A stretch of DNA of 64,000 bases from contig JANAVB010004176.1 of assembly GCA_029216955.1 (NCBI GenBank), positions 19,161 through 83,160 on the forward strand, written 5' to 3'. Position numbers and translations under genes: made by a program. Source of the stretch: Iris pallida (Eukaryota; Streptophyta; Magnoliopsida; Asparagales; Iridaceae). Below the pieces are notes generated by a model. The model saw only the letters and a program-made list of their open reading frames with translations. It had not been told where the DNA came from and did not search any database. Below are positions 34,029 through 43,874 of the stretch, piece after piece (position 1 is the first letter of the stretch; each line of letters begins with the position of its first letter).

Positions 34029-34575
34029 TTATCTCCAGTCTGGTGCTTCATCGACGGTCAGCGTGGAGTAACTCTCAACATATTGAACATTATTCCTGGG
34101 ACAGACCAACTCACGGCCTATGATGTCAACCAGATGATGAGCATGATTCGGAACTGCTAAGGAAGCTGCAAGGCCTGCTAGGGCATCGGCTTCAATGTTC
34201 TGGAGCCTGGAAACGTGCTCTATGAAGAACCCCTCCAGGGACGAGATGATGTCAACTGCTATTTTGTGATATGGGATCATATCTTCATGACGAACTTCGT
34301 ATGAACCCCGGATCTGATTGACGATTAGCTGCGAATCACCGTTTGCTTCAAGGTACTTTACCTCCAGCTCTTTTGCAAGTAGGAGGCCAATGACCAAAGC
34401 ATTGTACTCGACCACATTGTTTGAATAGGGCTCCATGAGGGAATAAGCTCGATTGATCACCAACCGGTGGGAGAAATCAGCACTACTCCGACTCCAGCGA
34501 CGATGTTGCCCTTGGGCCTGGTTCTAGAAGTGCCGTCGAAGAACATTCGCCATATGGTATCACGAGAGGCCACAT
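34029..34575 (-). pseudogene. E3 archaeal-type RNase H
   Basis: Tat elements carry a second, archaeal-type RNase H between the ordinary RNase H and integrase. Here FFDGTS (first D) lies near 34545 in one frame, and 34029-34463 holds EYNALVIGLLLAKEL (E), GDSQLIVNQIRGSYE (D) and NIEADALAGLA (D). All four acidic positions can be seen; a frame change near 34465 and an early stop break the gene. 33901-34028 links to integrase without recognisable motifs. Confidence 0.8.
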
Positions 34576-36223
34576 TTGAATTAGCGACCTCGTCTGGAAT
34601 CTCTTCGTCTATTTTGGTTGACTCTGAACCTGGATAGGCTGCTAAAAAGTCTGCCAGAGCTTGACCTTTAACAGCCTTTTACGGGACGAAGATCATGTGG
34701 TAGGGGGACAGTAATATTGCCCAGGTAGCAAGGCGAGAGCTGAGTACACCTAGTTTAGTCATGAGGACCCTGAGGGGGTTGACTCTTGATATAACATAGA
34801 TGGTTTGTCCCATGATGTAGTGTCACATCTTCTGAATGACGAAAACTAGAGCAAGGTACTCTTTCTCTACGGCAGTGCATCGATGCTCCGGCCCCATCAT
34901 CATTCGACTGAGGTAATATATAGCGTGTTCATGACCTGCCTTATTGTTTTGTGTTAGAAGAGCCCTGAGAGAAAGTTCCATTGCTCGTACATAGAGCAGG
35001 AATGGTCTTCCAGCAACCGGGGCCACCAGGACTGGGGGGTTCGTAAGATATTCTTTGATGCTGTCGAAGGCTCGCTGGCATTCTTCATCCCATATAAATG
35101 AAATGCCTTTCTTCATGAGGTGGATGAAATGATGACATCGTCCGGAGAGGTTGGAGATAAACCTCCTAATGTATGCTAGCCTCCCTTGAAGGCCTCGAAG
35201 TTCACGAAGATTTCTCGGAGGACCCATCTCCATGATTGCCTTCGTCTTCTCAGGGTCTATGTGGATACCCTGGGAGGTAATGATGAAACCAAAGAACTTC
35301 CCGCTGGATACGCCCAAGAAGGATTTTGTGGGATTCATTTTCAAATTGTGCGCTCGCATCAGGTCGAACACTGTCCTCAGATCATGCAGATGATCTTCCT
35401 TAGAGTGGCTTTTGACGGCGATGTCGTCGACGTAGCATTCCACTGTCTTTCGCAAGTGGTCTATAAAGATGATGCTCATGGCTCTTTGATAGGTGGCGCC
35501 AGCGTTCTTTAAACTGAAAGGCATGACTGTGTAGCAGTATATACCAATTGGTGTTCAGAATGATGTATGCTTTTCGTCATCAGGAAACATCTTGATTTGG
35601 CTGTACCCCGAGAAACCATCCATGAATGACGTAGGCTCAAAGTCGCAGGTTTTGTCGACCATGATGTCTGTGATAGGGAGAGGGAACTCATCTTTAGGAC
35701 ACGCCTCATTTAGATTGTGAAAGTCGATGCAGATTCGAATCTTTCTACTTTTCTTGAGGACTGGTACTATGTTGGCGACCCAGTCAGGATGCTGTTCCTT
35801 ACGGATGAAGCCGCTGGCTATCAGTTTGTTGACCTCAGCTTCAATGACATTCATGACGTCAGGACGGAACTATCGCTGCGGTTGCTTGACTAATTTTGCG
35901 TCCGGACGGATGTTGAGCTTATAAAGTGCAATCGCGGGGTTCAGTCCTGGCATATCTTCGTAGCTCCAGGCGAACACGTCGATGTATTCTTTGACGAGTT
36001 GTAGTAGTAATTCTCGCTCTTCGTCTGTCAGATTCTTGCTGACGAAGATGGGCTTTGGAGAGGACTCATTACCGAGATCGACTTGTACCACCTCATCTTC
36101 GATGGGAGGCTCTCTTTGTTCGAACCGCTTCTTCCACTGTGCATCTAGTTGTTGTGCCCATGGCTCTAACTCAAGAAGTTCAGGAATGTATCCATCTTCT
36201 TCGTAGGCGTCGGTAAATACCAT
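34576..36223 (-). pseudogene. pol: E3 reverse transcriptase and first RNase H
   Basis: Minus strand. 35870-36223 is the region ahead of RT (FAWSYEDMPGL, usual in Tat). RT starts with NKLIASGFIRKEQHPDW and IRICIDFHNLNEACPKDEFPLP (35555-35854), then after a shift near 35540 MPFSLKNAGATYQRAM and the catalytic YVDDIAVKS (about 35425). RNase H follows (34823-35100) but its first motif is degraded to LYVRAMELSLRALL, lacking the aspartate. EHAIYYLSRMM and AVEKEYLALVFVIQK are present. A stop at 34823 precedes the link to the second RNase H. Confidence 0.88.
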
Positions 36224-37276
36224 ATTGACGGACTAGACTTGTCTGAGCATGTCCCCGATGCTGACATCTGAATCGAAAGTGGGTGATTCGGTTGAGTGTG
36301 AGTACCAGTCGTATTCTTCGTCTGAGCTTTCAGGTGTCGTTGCAGGTGTGACATAACCTAGCCCACATCTGGTTTTGTTGTAGTAGTCTCGTCGTTTCCC
36401 AGCCCGGACCGGTGATTGTAAGGGCAATCGCCGTCCAGTACCGTAGTTCAAGCCTGGTGTAGTTTCCAGATCATACCCTTATTTTTGTATAAGGTACTTG
36501 GATTGGAAACTATACAGATAAAGGGCCAATCTCCCGGTGTCGGGTTCGAGATCAACTACTTCTACCCTAAAGGGTTGTGGGTCATTCTTTCGGCCGAAGA
36601 TAATTGGATGATCCTCTACCTCGATTATGCGATAAGCGTCTTGGAGTTAGTTGGTTTGCGGTGTAGACATTTGTTACCTGTGTGTGCAGATGAGTGCCTA
36701 TGCCGCGTTCCATAGCATACATTATACAAAGCTTATTAAGCTCGAGATAATTCAAAGATAGCCCTTTATTGATGATGTAAGGTATCTTTTCCAGTAGGAT
36801 TACATCATCTGTGGATGGCACATCAGTATAAGCAGCCACATACTTGGCCAAGTCTGACTCTTCTTCAGCTAGCCCCTGTGTAAATGCAGACTGAGAGGAT
36901 GACTTGAGCAGCTTGATTATCAGGGGCTCCATGGGTAGAGTAGAACGTGGAGTCGTTGGCGTACTAGCTACCCCCAGTCTGATGCTCAGTGCTGGACAGG
37001 GAGTTTTTAGCTGGCTAGCAGTCCCTGGCTTAGTGCTCGGTTGCCGATTCGTTCTGGGAAGACGAATTGTCATCGGCTTGACAGAGGGATTGAGTTCCTT
37101 TGCTTGTTGCTGGCAAGCTTTAGACAGCCTGATTGTCAGTAGCTCTATCGTGGGTCTTGGCGCTTGGCTATGACCTTTGTTAGTCAGATTATCATCTGTT
37201 CCTCCTGTGCAGAGAGGCTAATTGCGTCCTTACGCAGAGTGGCTGTAAGGGGCACAGTTATGCCAGGTTTATGGGC
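36224..37276 (-). other. E3 protease-RT linker, low conservation
   Basis: A long stretch between protease and RT, as in Ogre/Tat elements. Open minus-strand pieces at 36233-36451 and 36582-37073 have no domain I recognise; the latter is Ser/Thr/Pro-rich then includes ILLEKIPYIINKGLS. Function unknown. Confidence 0.5.
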
Positions 37277-37867
37277 TTAGAGGTGGATCGTTAGAGGTTC
37301 TTCTGATCCAGTTGCTGCCTCAATTTGAGCTTGAGTATCTCCATCGACAAGATGCTTTTTTGACTTCTCGTACAAGCATGAATCTGAGTAGTAGGATTCG
37401 ACCCCTTTAAAGGGATCGATGTCGGCAAATTCTGTCCTCACGAGGCCGTGCTTGTCGACGTACTTGAAGCACTGGTGCAGTGTGGAAGACACGATCATGT
37501 AATCGTGTATCCAAGGATGCTCCAGGAGAATATTGTAGGAAGTGTCCGCATCTATGACATAACAGGTCACTTTTGACTGAAGGTCGCCGATTTGGCACTT
37601 CAGGCGAATCTTCCCGATTGGGTAGCTCCTGCCCGAATTGAAACTGCTGATGGCCGTACTTGTCGGCGATAGGCGATGCATTGGGATGCGCAGATGGTGT
37701 AGTAAGCTTTTCGGAATGATGCTTATGGAAGAACCGGGATCAATATACATCCGATCCACCTTGATATCGCTAATGTACCCAGTATAATACAGAGGGCGCT
37801 CGTGCAGGTTGGTCTTGATGATCATATCTTGCGGAGTGAAGACAATGTTCGGCATTGAACTGTGCAT
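37277..37867 (-). pseudogene. pro: E3 protease
   Basis: Retropepsin-like aspartic protease of Tat type. The active site is YIDPGSSISIIP at about residue 42 (DPGSS instead of the chromoviral DSGA/DTGA). RLKCQIGDLQSKVTCYVIDADTSYNILL and HPWIH, the C-terminal block of this family, follow. 196 codons open; the start is internal to the polyprotein and the end is a stop near 37277. Locally intact but cut off from gag by a frame change around 37865. Confidence 0.82.
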
Positions 37868-40171
37868 GCGCTATCCTGAAGATCTGCAGGCGAGCTTTCT
37901 CCAGTGAGATTGGACTGAGCTAGATATACGTCGGCATTCTGGAGTACCTCGTTTAGTATGACACGAACATCCATGGAGAGTCTCAGGAGTTCATATAGCG
38001 ATAATTTGGCCGGTATGTTGGCCAATTGCGCTAATATGTCAAAGTTGTACGGCCTCTCCAGCCCATGAGGCATCTTTCTTCGGAGCGGTTTGTCGAAGCG
38101 AGTCTCCTTCGGCATAGGCATGTCGGTCGTCGAAGGCTGCGAAGGTCCTGGAGCATCAGGGGCTGTGGGCTGATGGACTTCAGCTGAGTTACCCGATAGA
38201 GGTTGGGTTTGTGCGTCGGAGCGGGGTAACAACAACAGTAGCTTCTTCGACCTCTGTCGTGATCGTGCAGTATGATTTGACTTTTCCATTCTTCTTCTTG
38301 CTGGTGGAGGGAGGTGCGGACTGAGTCACCTCAGGTACCAAGTCCGGATGGACCCACATGATCTTCCCTCGTGATGTGGTAAGGGGCACTAGACCAGCAG
38401 CTTGGTCTCGGGGAGGTAGAAGGTTAGCGACCTCCATCTTTGCTCTGGGGACAGGTACTACTCAATCTTGAGTCCTTGTTGGAGGAAAGCTACCAAATTG
38501 TACTGATACCATGTTGGCTGCCACGGTCACCTCTTCAAAATTAATGGCCAGGGCCTTAGAATCGATGAGATATTGGATGTATCGCTTCAGCTGGTAGCAG
38601 TCTTGTGTAGCATGGTGAACATAGCGATGGTAATAACAGTACTTGGGACTCTCAATATCTGCAGGATGAGGCTCACGCGTGGGAGGAGGGAGCTGAATTC
38701 GTCCTTCTTGGATGAGAATGTCTAAGATGGGTTTAACATGGCTATCCTCGAAGGAGTAGTTCATCTGAGGCCACTGCTATTCTGTCGACTTTGATTCGGG
38801 CTTTGGGGCTGTGTCGACCACCATAGCCTGCTTGTCCTTATTATCTCGGTTGCTGAAGGAATTACCACCGTTGTTGTTGTTGACGTTAGGGTATTTGCCC
38901 TTGTCTTTCCCTTCCGAGATGTGCAATCCCAGTTGGCGGGCTTTCTTCACCTTGTCTTCTGTGCTAGTGGCACTGATGATGAACGTCTTCCAATCCTTGA
39001 ATTGACTTTTGCCCATCCAGAGGCTGATAGTGGGAAGCAGTCTCTTTTGACAAATTTCAATCAAGGAAGAATCAGGGTTACCGGAAGGCAGCTTCATCGC
39101 GGTTTGGCGAAACCGCTCGATATAGTTTCTTGTTAGCTCCTTTTCTCCCTAAACAACGTCCATGAGGGTGGACATCGTTACATCTTTTCCTACTTCGTAG
39201 AACCTCTCTAGGAACATACGTTTAAAGCCGGTGAAGAAGTGGATGCAATTGTCCGGCAAGTTGCGATACCTGTCGAAGGCGACCCCTTCCAATGCTCCAA
39301 TGAACAGCCGCGTAAGGATGGCGTCGTCATGAGGTAGATGGTCGGTTGTGACTTCAAAGTATGTGATGTACTTGCTTGCAGATGTCTTTCCATCGTATGG
39401 ATTGATATGGAATAGTTTATATTTTGGTGGGAAGGGAATATCTCTCCACACAGCAGGATACGGTTGTCGTATCCTGAGGTCCTGACAGGTTTCTCGGGCT
39501 TGGAACATAGCCAGGAGCTCCTGGACCTCTCTTCTTTCCTCCCTAGCCTCGTCTGCAGCGGTGGGAGCCGATATTTTAGGAGGATTATCGCCCGGGTTTG
39601 GTGCAGCTGAGTTCGAGTCTATATTGACCGCGGGACCCAAGCTTGTTTGGCCAGGCGTCCTTCCTTGCAGAGTTGGAAGGGCAGCTTTAATCTCGTCCAC
39701 GGACTTGACCAAAGCATGCAGTATGGCCTCGAGAGTGTCGATGCGTTGGCGATCACTGGGACCTTCTTGGTTGCTGTCCGTCATGAATACCGTCCTTACA
39801 TGAGGAGAGATGGAAGAAACGGTAGAGGACGTGCCCTTTGAGTCGTACCATTGTACAGAGAAGTTGTCAGGGTATGTGGGAATGTTCTCCTCTGGTTCGG
39901 ACTCAGAAAGAGTGGTACCCCCAGCTTCAGAGCTTGCCACGTCTTGAGAATTGTGGACATCCTCGGGGATGTCGGGATCTGCTGTATCTGTTTGGTGAAC
40001 CATTTCCCCCGGATTATCTTCTTGGAACACCGAGTTATTATGCATATTTAGAGGAATGCTACCCCCAGCTCCAGTGTCTTCCAGAGATGTGGACGACGAA
40101 TCTCCAAGTGTGGCAGATTTCGTCTTTGAGCGGGTACCTTGGTAAACTCCTCCTGTAATGGTGGTAAACAA
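37868..40171 (-). pseudogene. gag: E3 gag, in several frames
   Basis: The best open piece is 39149-40171, 340 codons, start MFTTITGGVYQG. It is acidic N-terminally, then capsid-like: DIPFPPKYKLFHINPYDGKTSASKYI region, RLFIGALEGVAFDRYRNLP, MFLERFYEVGKD. A stop at 39149 and a shift lead to 38777-39097. 38462-38764 holds the Tat-type nucleocapsid motif CYYHRYVHHATQDCYQLKR, a CX2HX5HX4C variant. 37822-38437 continues toward protease. The same capsid motif is found in E5 at its junction with E6. Confidence 0.83.
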
Positions 40172-40467
40172 CCGTTTAGAAGAAAGTTTCTTGGTTATGC
40201 CGGTTGAAATTTTTGGGCTGGAGACATTTGTTTTTTTCCCTCTACCGCTGCCAGGAATCTTCAGAGCAGAATTGCAAGAGGCGAGGAGAAGCGCCTCGTC
40301 TTCTGAGCTTTGGTGTTACAGCCTTTGGAAGACGGACCGCCGGTCTTTTTGTACTGATGCCTTGTTGCAGCAGCAGTTGACAATGATTTGGGTGCATTGA
40401 TGTCCTTGACATGTACATCAAATCTTCATATCTTTCCTTGCGCTTGTGAAGAATTACGTTGCACAAG
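40172..40467 (-). other. E3 region between ORF1 and gag
   Basis: Open pieces such as 40242-40646 have no recognisable domain. Nothing else seen. Confidence 0.4.
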
Positions 40468-41112
40468 TCACCTGCTTTGTGGGCTTGGGAGTCCTGAGCA
40501 CATGAGTGTGTTGACCTCCTGCCTGCTCCCTGATGTGGGGGGTAGCGCGAGTACTTGACCCTGATCCTTATTGGGAGATTCTTGATAACTATTCCGTTCG
40601 TTGGCTGCCGGGGGCTGGACACGGGTAGTTCTGTACAACTTTCCATCAGGGGCCCGCGTAATAGTTAGCGGGACGCCCTGATAGACAGAAGTTAGGACAG
40701 CCGACTGAGCTCGCTGAGCCCGCGCTGCCCGAGACTTCTTCCTTCTAGAACCTGAGAGTGCATAGTAGGAAGAGTCTACGAATATTGGCACATGAGAGCA
40801 TCTGGGGTCAGGATCGCCTGAGAGGCGGTCGAAGACTGACCGTGAGCCGCATGTAACAGATGGTATGCGGCTGGGATCAGTGGCCGTGCAGGCTGTCTGT
40901 ATGCGGCTATTCTTTATGGCCGTATGATCCTTCTGTATGCGGCTAAAATTCATGGCCGTACAGGCTGTCCGCACACGGCTGGAAGTTCTGGCCGTATGGG
41001 CTTTCTGCATGCGGCTGACTTTTGTGGCCGCATGAGTTTTCTCCATGCGGTTGGCAGTTGCGGCCGCATGAGCCTCCATGCGGCTGGCGCCTTTATGCGG
41101 CTTGGACTGCAT
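40468..41112 (-). CDS. E3 upstream ORF (ORF1-like) with 12-residue repeats built from GCCGCATG
   Basis: 214 codons open on the minus strand, just downstream of the primer site and ahead of gag, where Ogre elements carry ORF1. The first third consists of a 12-residue unit of the form SRMQKAHTAxxx, about five copies, encoded by a 36-bp DNA repeat in which CATGCGGC and GCCGCATG alternate. The rest is basic (SRRKKSRAARAQRAQ near residue 126) and otherwise unknown. Start chosen at the first M (MQSKPHKGAS). No stop within it, unlike other E3 genes, but the repeat may simply be non-coding DNA that happens to be open. Confidence 0.4.
   Translation of the reverse strand: MQSKPHKGASRMEAHAAATANRMEKTHAATKVSRMQKAHTARTSSRVRTACTAMNFSRIQKDHTAIKNSRIQTACTATDPSRIPSVTCGSRSVFDRLSGDPDPRCSHVPIFVDSSYYALSGSRRKKSRAARAQRAQSAVLTSVYQGVPLTITRAPDGKLYRTTRVQPPAANERNSYQESPNKDQGQVLALPPTSGSRQEVNTLMCSGLPSPQSR
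40838..41105. repeat. Alternating GCCGCATG / CATGCGGC array in E3 5' region
   Basis: About 16 sites in 270 bp, in alternating orientation, so neighbouring units form inverted repeats. Variants include GCCGTATG and GCCGTACA. Confidence 0.9.
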
Positions 41113-41462
41113 AGAGTTCTCTTTGCCCCTGCAAGTCCAGCATCATAGTATTTTTTTCTGCTGGACTTGGGGACAACAGAGTCCTCTATGGTCTAAAGTA
41201 GGGTCGCAAGCGAGACTTCTCCGCTGTCTTGGGCAGCAGAGAGTACTTCTTCGAGAGCTTGGGGAGGAGCGAATGATTTGGGTCTCCACTCTCTGTGGGC
41301 CTTCTTCGTGCGGACTCACCGCTGGACCGGGCCAGCGCTCCCATCAGAAAGCATTTCTTCAAATGCATGTTGGTCGAACCGGGCGACCAGTATTTGTTGA
41401 GTGGAGCCAAGTTTGGCTGCGTCTGATTGCGTCACCAACTCCTCAGCCGTAGAGAAGTTATT

Positions 41463-41479
41463 CCCCAGCAGAGTCGCCA
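41463..41479 (-). promoter_or_regulatory. E3 primer binding site
   Basis: Minus strand TGGCGACTCTGCTGGGG, three bases after the LTR end (GGCAAACA). This is the type used by Tat elements, complementary to the 3' end of a tRNA (probably arginine). E5 has the same site with one base changed. Confidence 0.85.
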
Positions 41480-41482
41480 TCG

Positions 41483-42919
41483 TGTTTGCCATTGATTATG
41501 AAAGAACAGAACAATTATATGGGAGGACTGGACTTTTACTTCACAATATAAACTCGCTCGGACAAAGAAAGCCTAGGGACGAAAACCTAGATACAGCAAT
41601 CTAAGTATAATTATTTAGTTTTTCTGGGGGATGACGGTAGAGGCTAGGAAAAGCGACGGCAGCTCTGTCTTACTCCTTGGACGATCAGACGTAGCCTTAG
41701 CTCTGATGAAGAAATGCTCTCAGGATTGGAAGACTCTTCTGTGCGCGCCTTTGTCTCTCTGTGTGTCCAGCCGGGTGGGGAGGATCTCTTTTACAAGGGA
41801 ATGGCACCTTGCTATATTTTTTTTTCTCGGGATCCGATTCTTCTGCAAGGGAATGGCACCTTACTATTTATAGTAGTAGGGTGTGATCATTAGGGTTTGC
41901 AATGATTGTCCCTTGAAAAGTCGGTGGCCAATAATTTGGACCATTGACTTTGATTGTATCACATCTGGACAGTTAATTCTTGATTGCGCCAAATCCGTAT
42001 GGACAATTAATGCTGATTGCAATGAATCTTCATAATTTATCATGACAAGCTCGGTTCTCCTGCCACGTGTCCAATTTGCTAAATTACAACAAATCTGATT
42101 TGATCTGTGTAATTATAGTGATTGCACTAAATCTGGTTGTTATGATTTACGAGCAGCCATAATTCCGAAGGGATAAGACAGCCACGTGTCTCAACAATCG
42201 CGAGGACCGCCACGTGTCTCAACCGTTATGAGCGGGGCGTCTGGCAGAGCCGCATGAGTGCGGTCTAAGTGAACCGCATACGGGTGCCCCCCACAATCCT
42301 AGCCGTATGAAGGTAGCCGCCGCATGGAGGTAATAACTTCGTGAAGGAGGCGGCCGCATGAGGGAGGCAGCCGTATGAAGTTGGCAGCCGCATGAAGGAC
42401 GCAACCGCATGAAGTGGGCAGCCGCATGAAGGAAACAGCCGTATGAAGCGGGCAGACGCATGAAGGAAGCAGCCGCATGGGGGGTAGCAGCCGCATGAAG
42501 AGGGCGGGTCGCATGAAGATGGCAGCCGCATAGGGGTGGCAGCCACATAAAGGTGGACAGCCGCATTAGGCGGGCAGCCGCATAGGGGTGCTTAGGACTT
42601 GACAGATCCTGCCAGAAAGATTTTCTTCTTTTCCCAAGGAGCACGTCATCATCATTTCAGCTTTTACGTCAGAGCTGTCATTCATTGTGTCAGAGCTGTC
42701 ATTCATTACGTCAGAGCTGTCATCAAAGCAATTAATTGGGAGGCGACTTTATGGCCAGCTGTAGAAGCGGACAGCGTATGGCCACGTGTCTTTTCTGAGC
42801 CGGACGGAGCTGTTGGGGAGTCTCGAGCCGCATAAAGTTCTGAAGGATTCCTGGGCCGCATGAGGCTCCCTCTGTTTGGAGCCGTATGGACTTTTCTTAT
42901 CCTTTTCTATGCTTCTACA
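41483..42919 (-). repeat. E3 5' LTR, 1,437 bp
   Basis: Plus-strand ends TGTTTGCC and GCTTCTACA; followed by CCAAT (42920-42924). TATAAATA at 41865-41872 (minus). GCCGCATG array 42249-42590 and further units 42795-42890. Matches the 3' LTR with scattered substitutions and short indels. Confidence 0.95.
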
Positions 42920-43694
42920 CCAATTCCTTTGCATGCTCATAAGACTCCTGAAAAGTCTTATACTTCTGAACCACAACTTGAGCCTTCAGAGCAGGCCTCA
43001 AGCCCTGCTCAAACCGATGAGCCTTAGATGCTTCGTCAGTAAACTTCGTGATTGCATACTGAGACAGTCTTGAAAACTCTATCTCATACTCCTTCACTGT
43101 CAAGTTTCTCTGCTCGAGCTTCTGGAATTCCAATTCCTTTGCTCGCTCCTCAGTCAAAGAGAAATACTGAGCCAGAAAGGCCTCGCGGAACATCTGCCAA
43201 GTAATTTTCGTTGTCCCATTCACTCCCGCAATAATCCTTTTCTGACTTTGCCACCAGTAGTATGCGTTGGAAACCAGCAGTAGTTTCACACATGATACCC
43301 TCTCGGATCTAACAATACCCAAAGCTTCCAGGTGATCCTCCACTTCAACTAGCCAATCCATAGCAATGGTGGCTTCTTCTGCCCCTTTGAATTCTTTGTT
43401 GCATATCTTCTTAAACTTTGTAATGTCGGCCACTGCAGTGGTTTTTTTTGCTGCCGGGGGTTCCTCTGCGTCCATAAGTTTGCTCTCTCGTGAGACTGGA
43501 GTGCCTTGAGCCCCATTGTTCACCACTGATCGGACCAACTGTTGCAAGGTATCTAGCTGCTTCTGTTGGGCCTCGAATTGCTTTGCGTTCTGCCTCTGCT
43601 GGCTCTCCATCATAGCCAGCATCCTCTCCATAGGGTCGGTTGAGGCTACCACCCTTGAGCTACTCGTGTTGTTCGTTGTGCCCGCCTTTGTCAT
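42920..43694 (-). pseudogene. gag: E2 gag N-terminal part, cut by E3
   Basis: 258 codons open on the minus strand from MTKAGTTNNT at 43694. A Q-rich helical segment (ERMLAMMESQQRQNAK) then the retrotransposon gag capsid region (AMDWLVEVEDHLEAL, YYWWQSQKRI, EYEIEFSRLSQYA) is visible. The frame is intact up to the E3 boundary and would continue in phase into the block ending at 14291, so gag was open at this site when E3 inserted. Confidence 0.93.
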
Positions 43695-43859
43695 CTTTGC
43701 AAAAACAGAGAAGCTTGTTAGTCTAATAAAATATTTATAGACTTATTGTGTAGAACATCTCATTTCGGGACATTAAAACCAATGTTGTTCGAGAAGCAAT
43801 AAAGCTGGTGTCATTTTCGAAATCTTAAAACCAAGAAATTCCTAAGAAAGTAAAGCCGT

Positions 43860-43871
43860 GCTCTGATACCA
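43860..43871 (-). promoter_or_regulatory. E2 primer binding site (initiator-methionine tRNA)
   Basis: Minus strand TGGTATCAGAGC, three bases after the LTR end GGCGTGACA. The standard primer site of many plant LTR elements. The leader 43695-43859 holds no gene. Confidence 0.92.
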
Positions 43872-43874
43872 AAC

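Larger units (their letters stand above)
14292..42919 (-). mobile_element. E3: Tat/Ogre-type Ty3/gypsy element with antisense PMD gene
   Basis: Spans 28.6 kb, of which 10.4 kb is the nested E4, leaving about 18.2 kb of its own. Bounded by CCAAT duplications (14287-14291, 42920-42924). LTRs are 14292-15742 (3') and 41483-42919 (5'). Primer site TGGCGACTCTGCTGGGG, protease DPGSS, extra archaeal-type RNase H before integrase, an ORF ahead of gag and a long region between pol and 3' LTR all mark the Tat lineage. That long region carries a plus-strand gene. The short motif GCCGCATG is scattered through LTRs, promoter, intron and 5' ORF. Confidence 0.93.

Noticed and set aside
36582..37073. 163-codon minus-strand frame as a separate host gene
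   Set aside because: Lies within the E3 protease-RT linker, in element order; no host-type start, intron or promoter seen.
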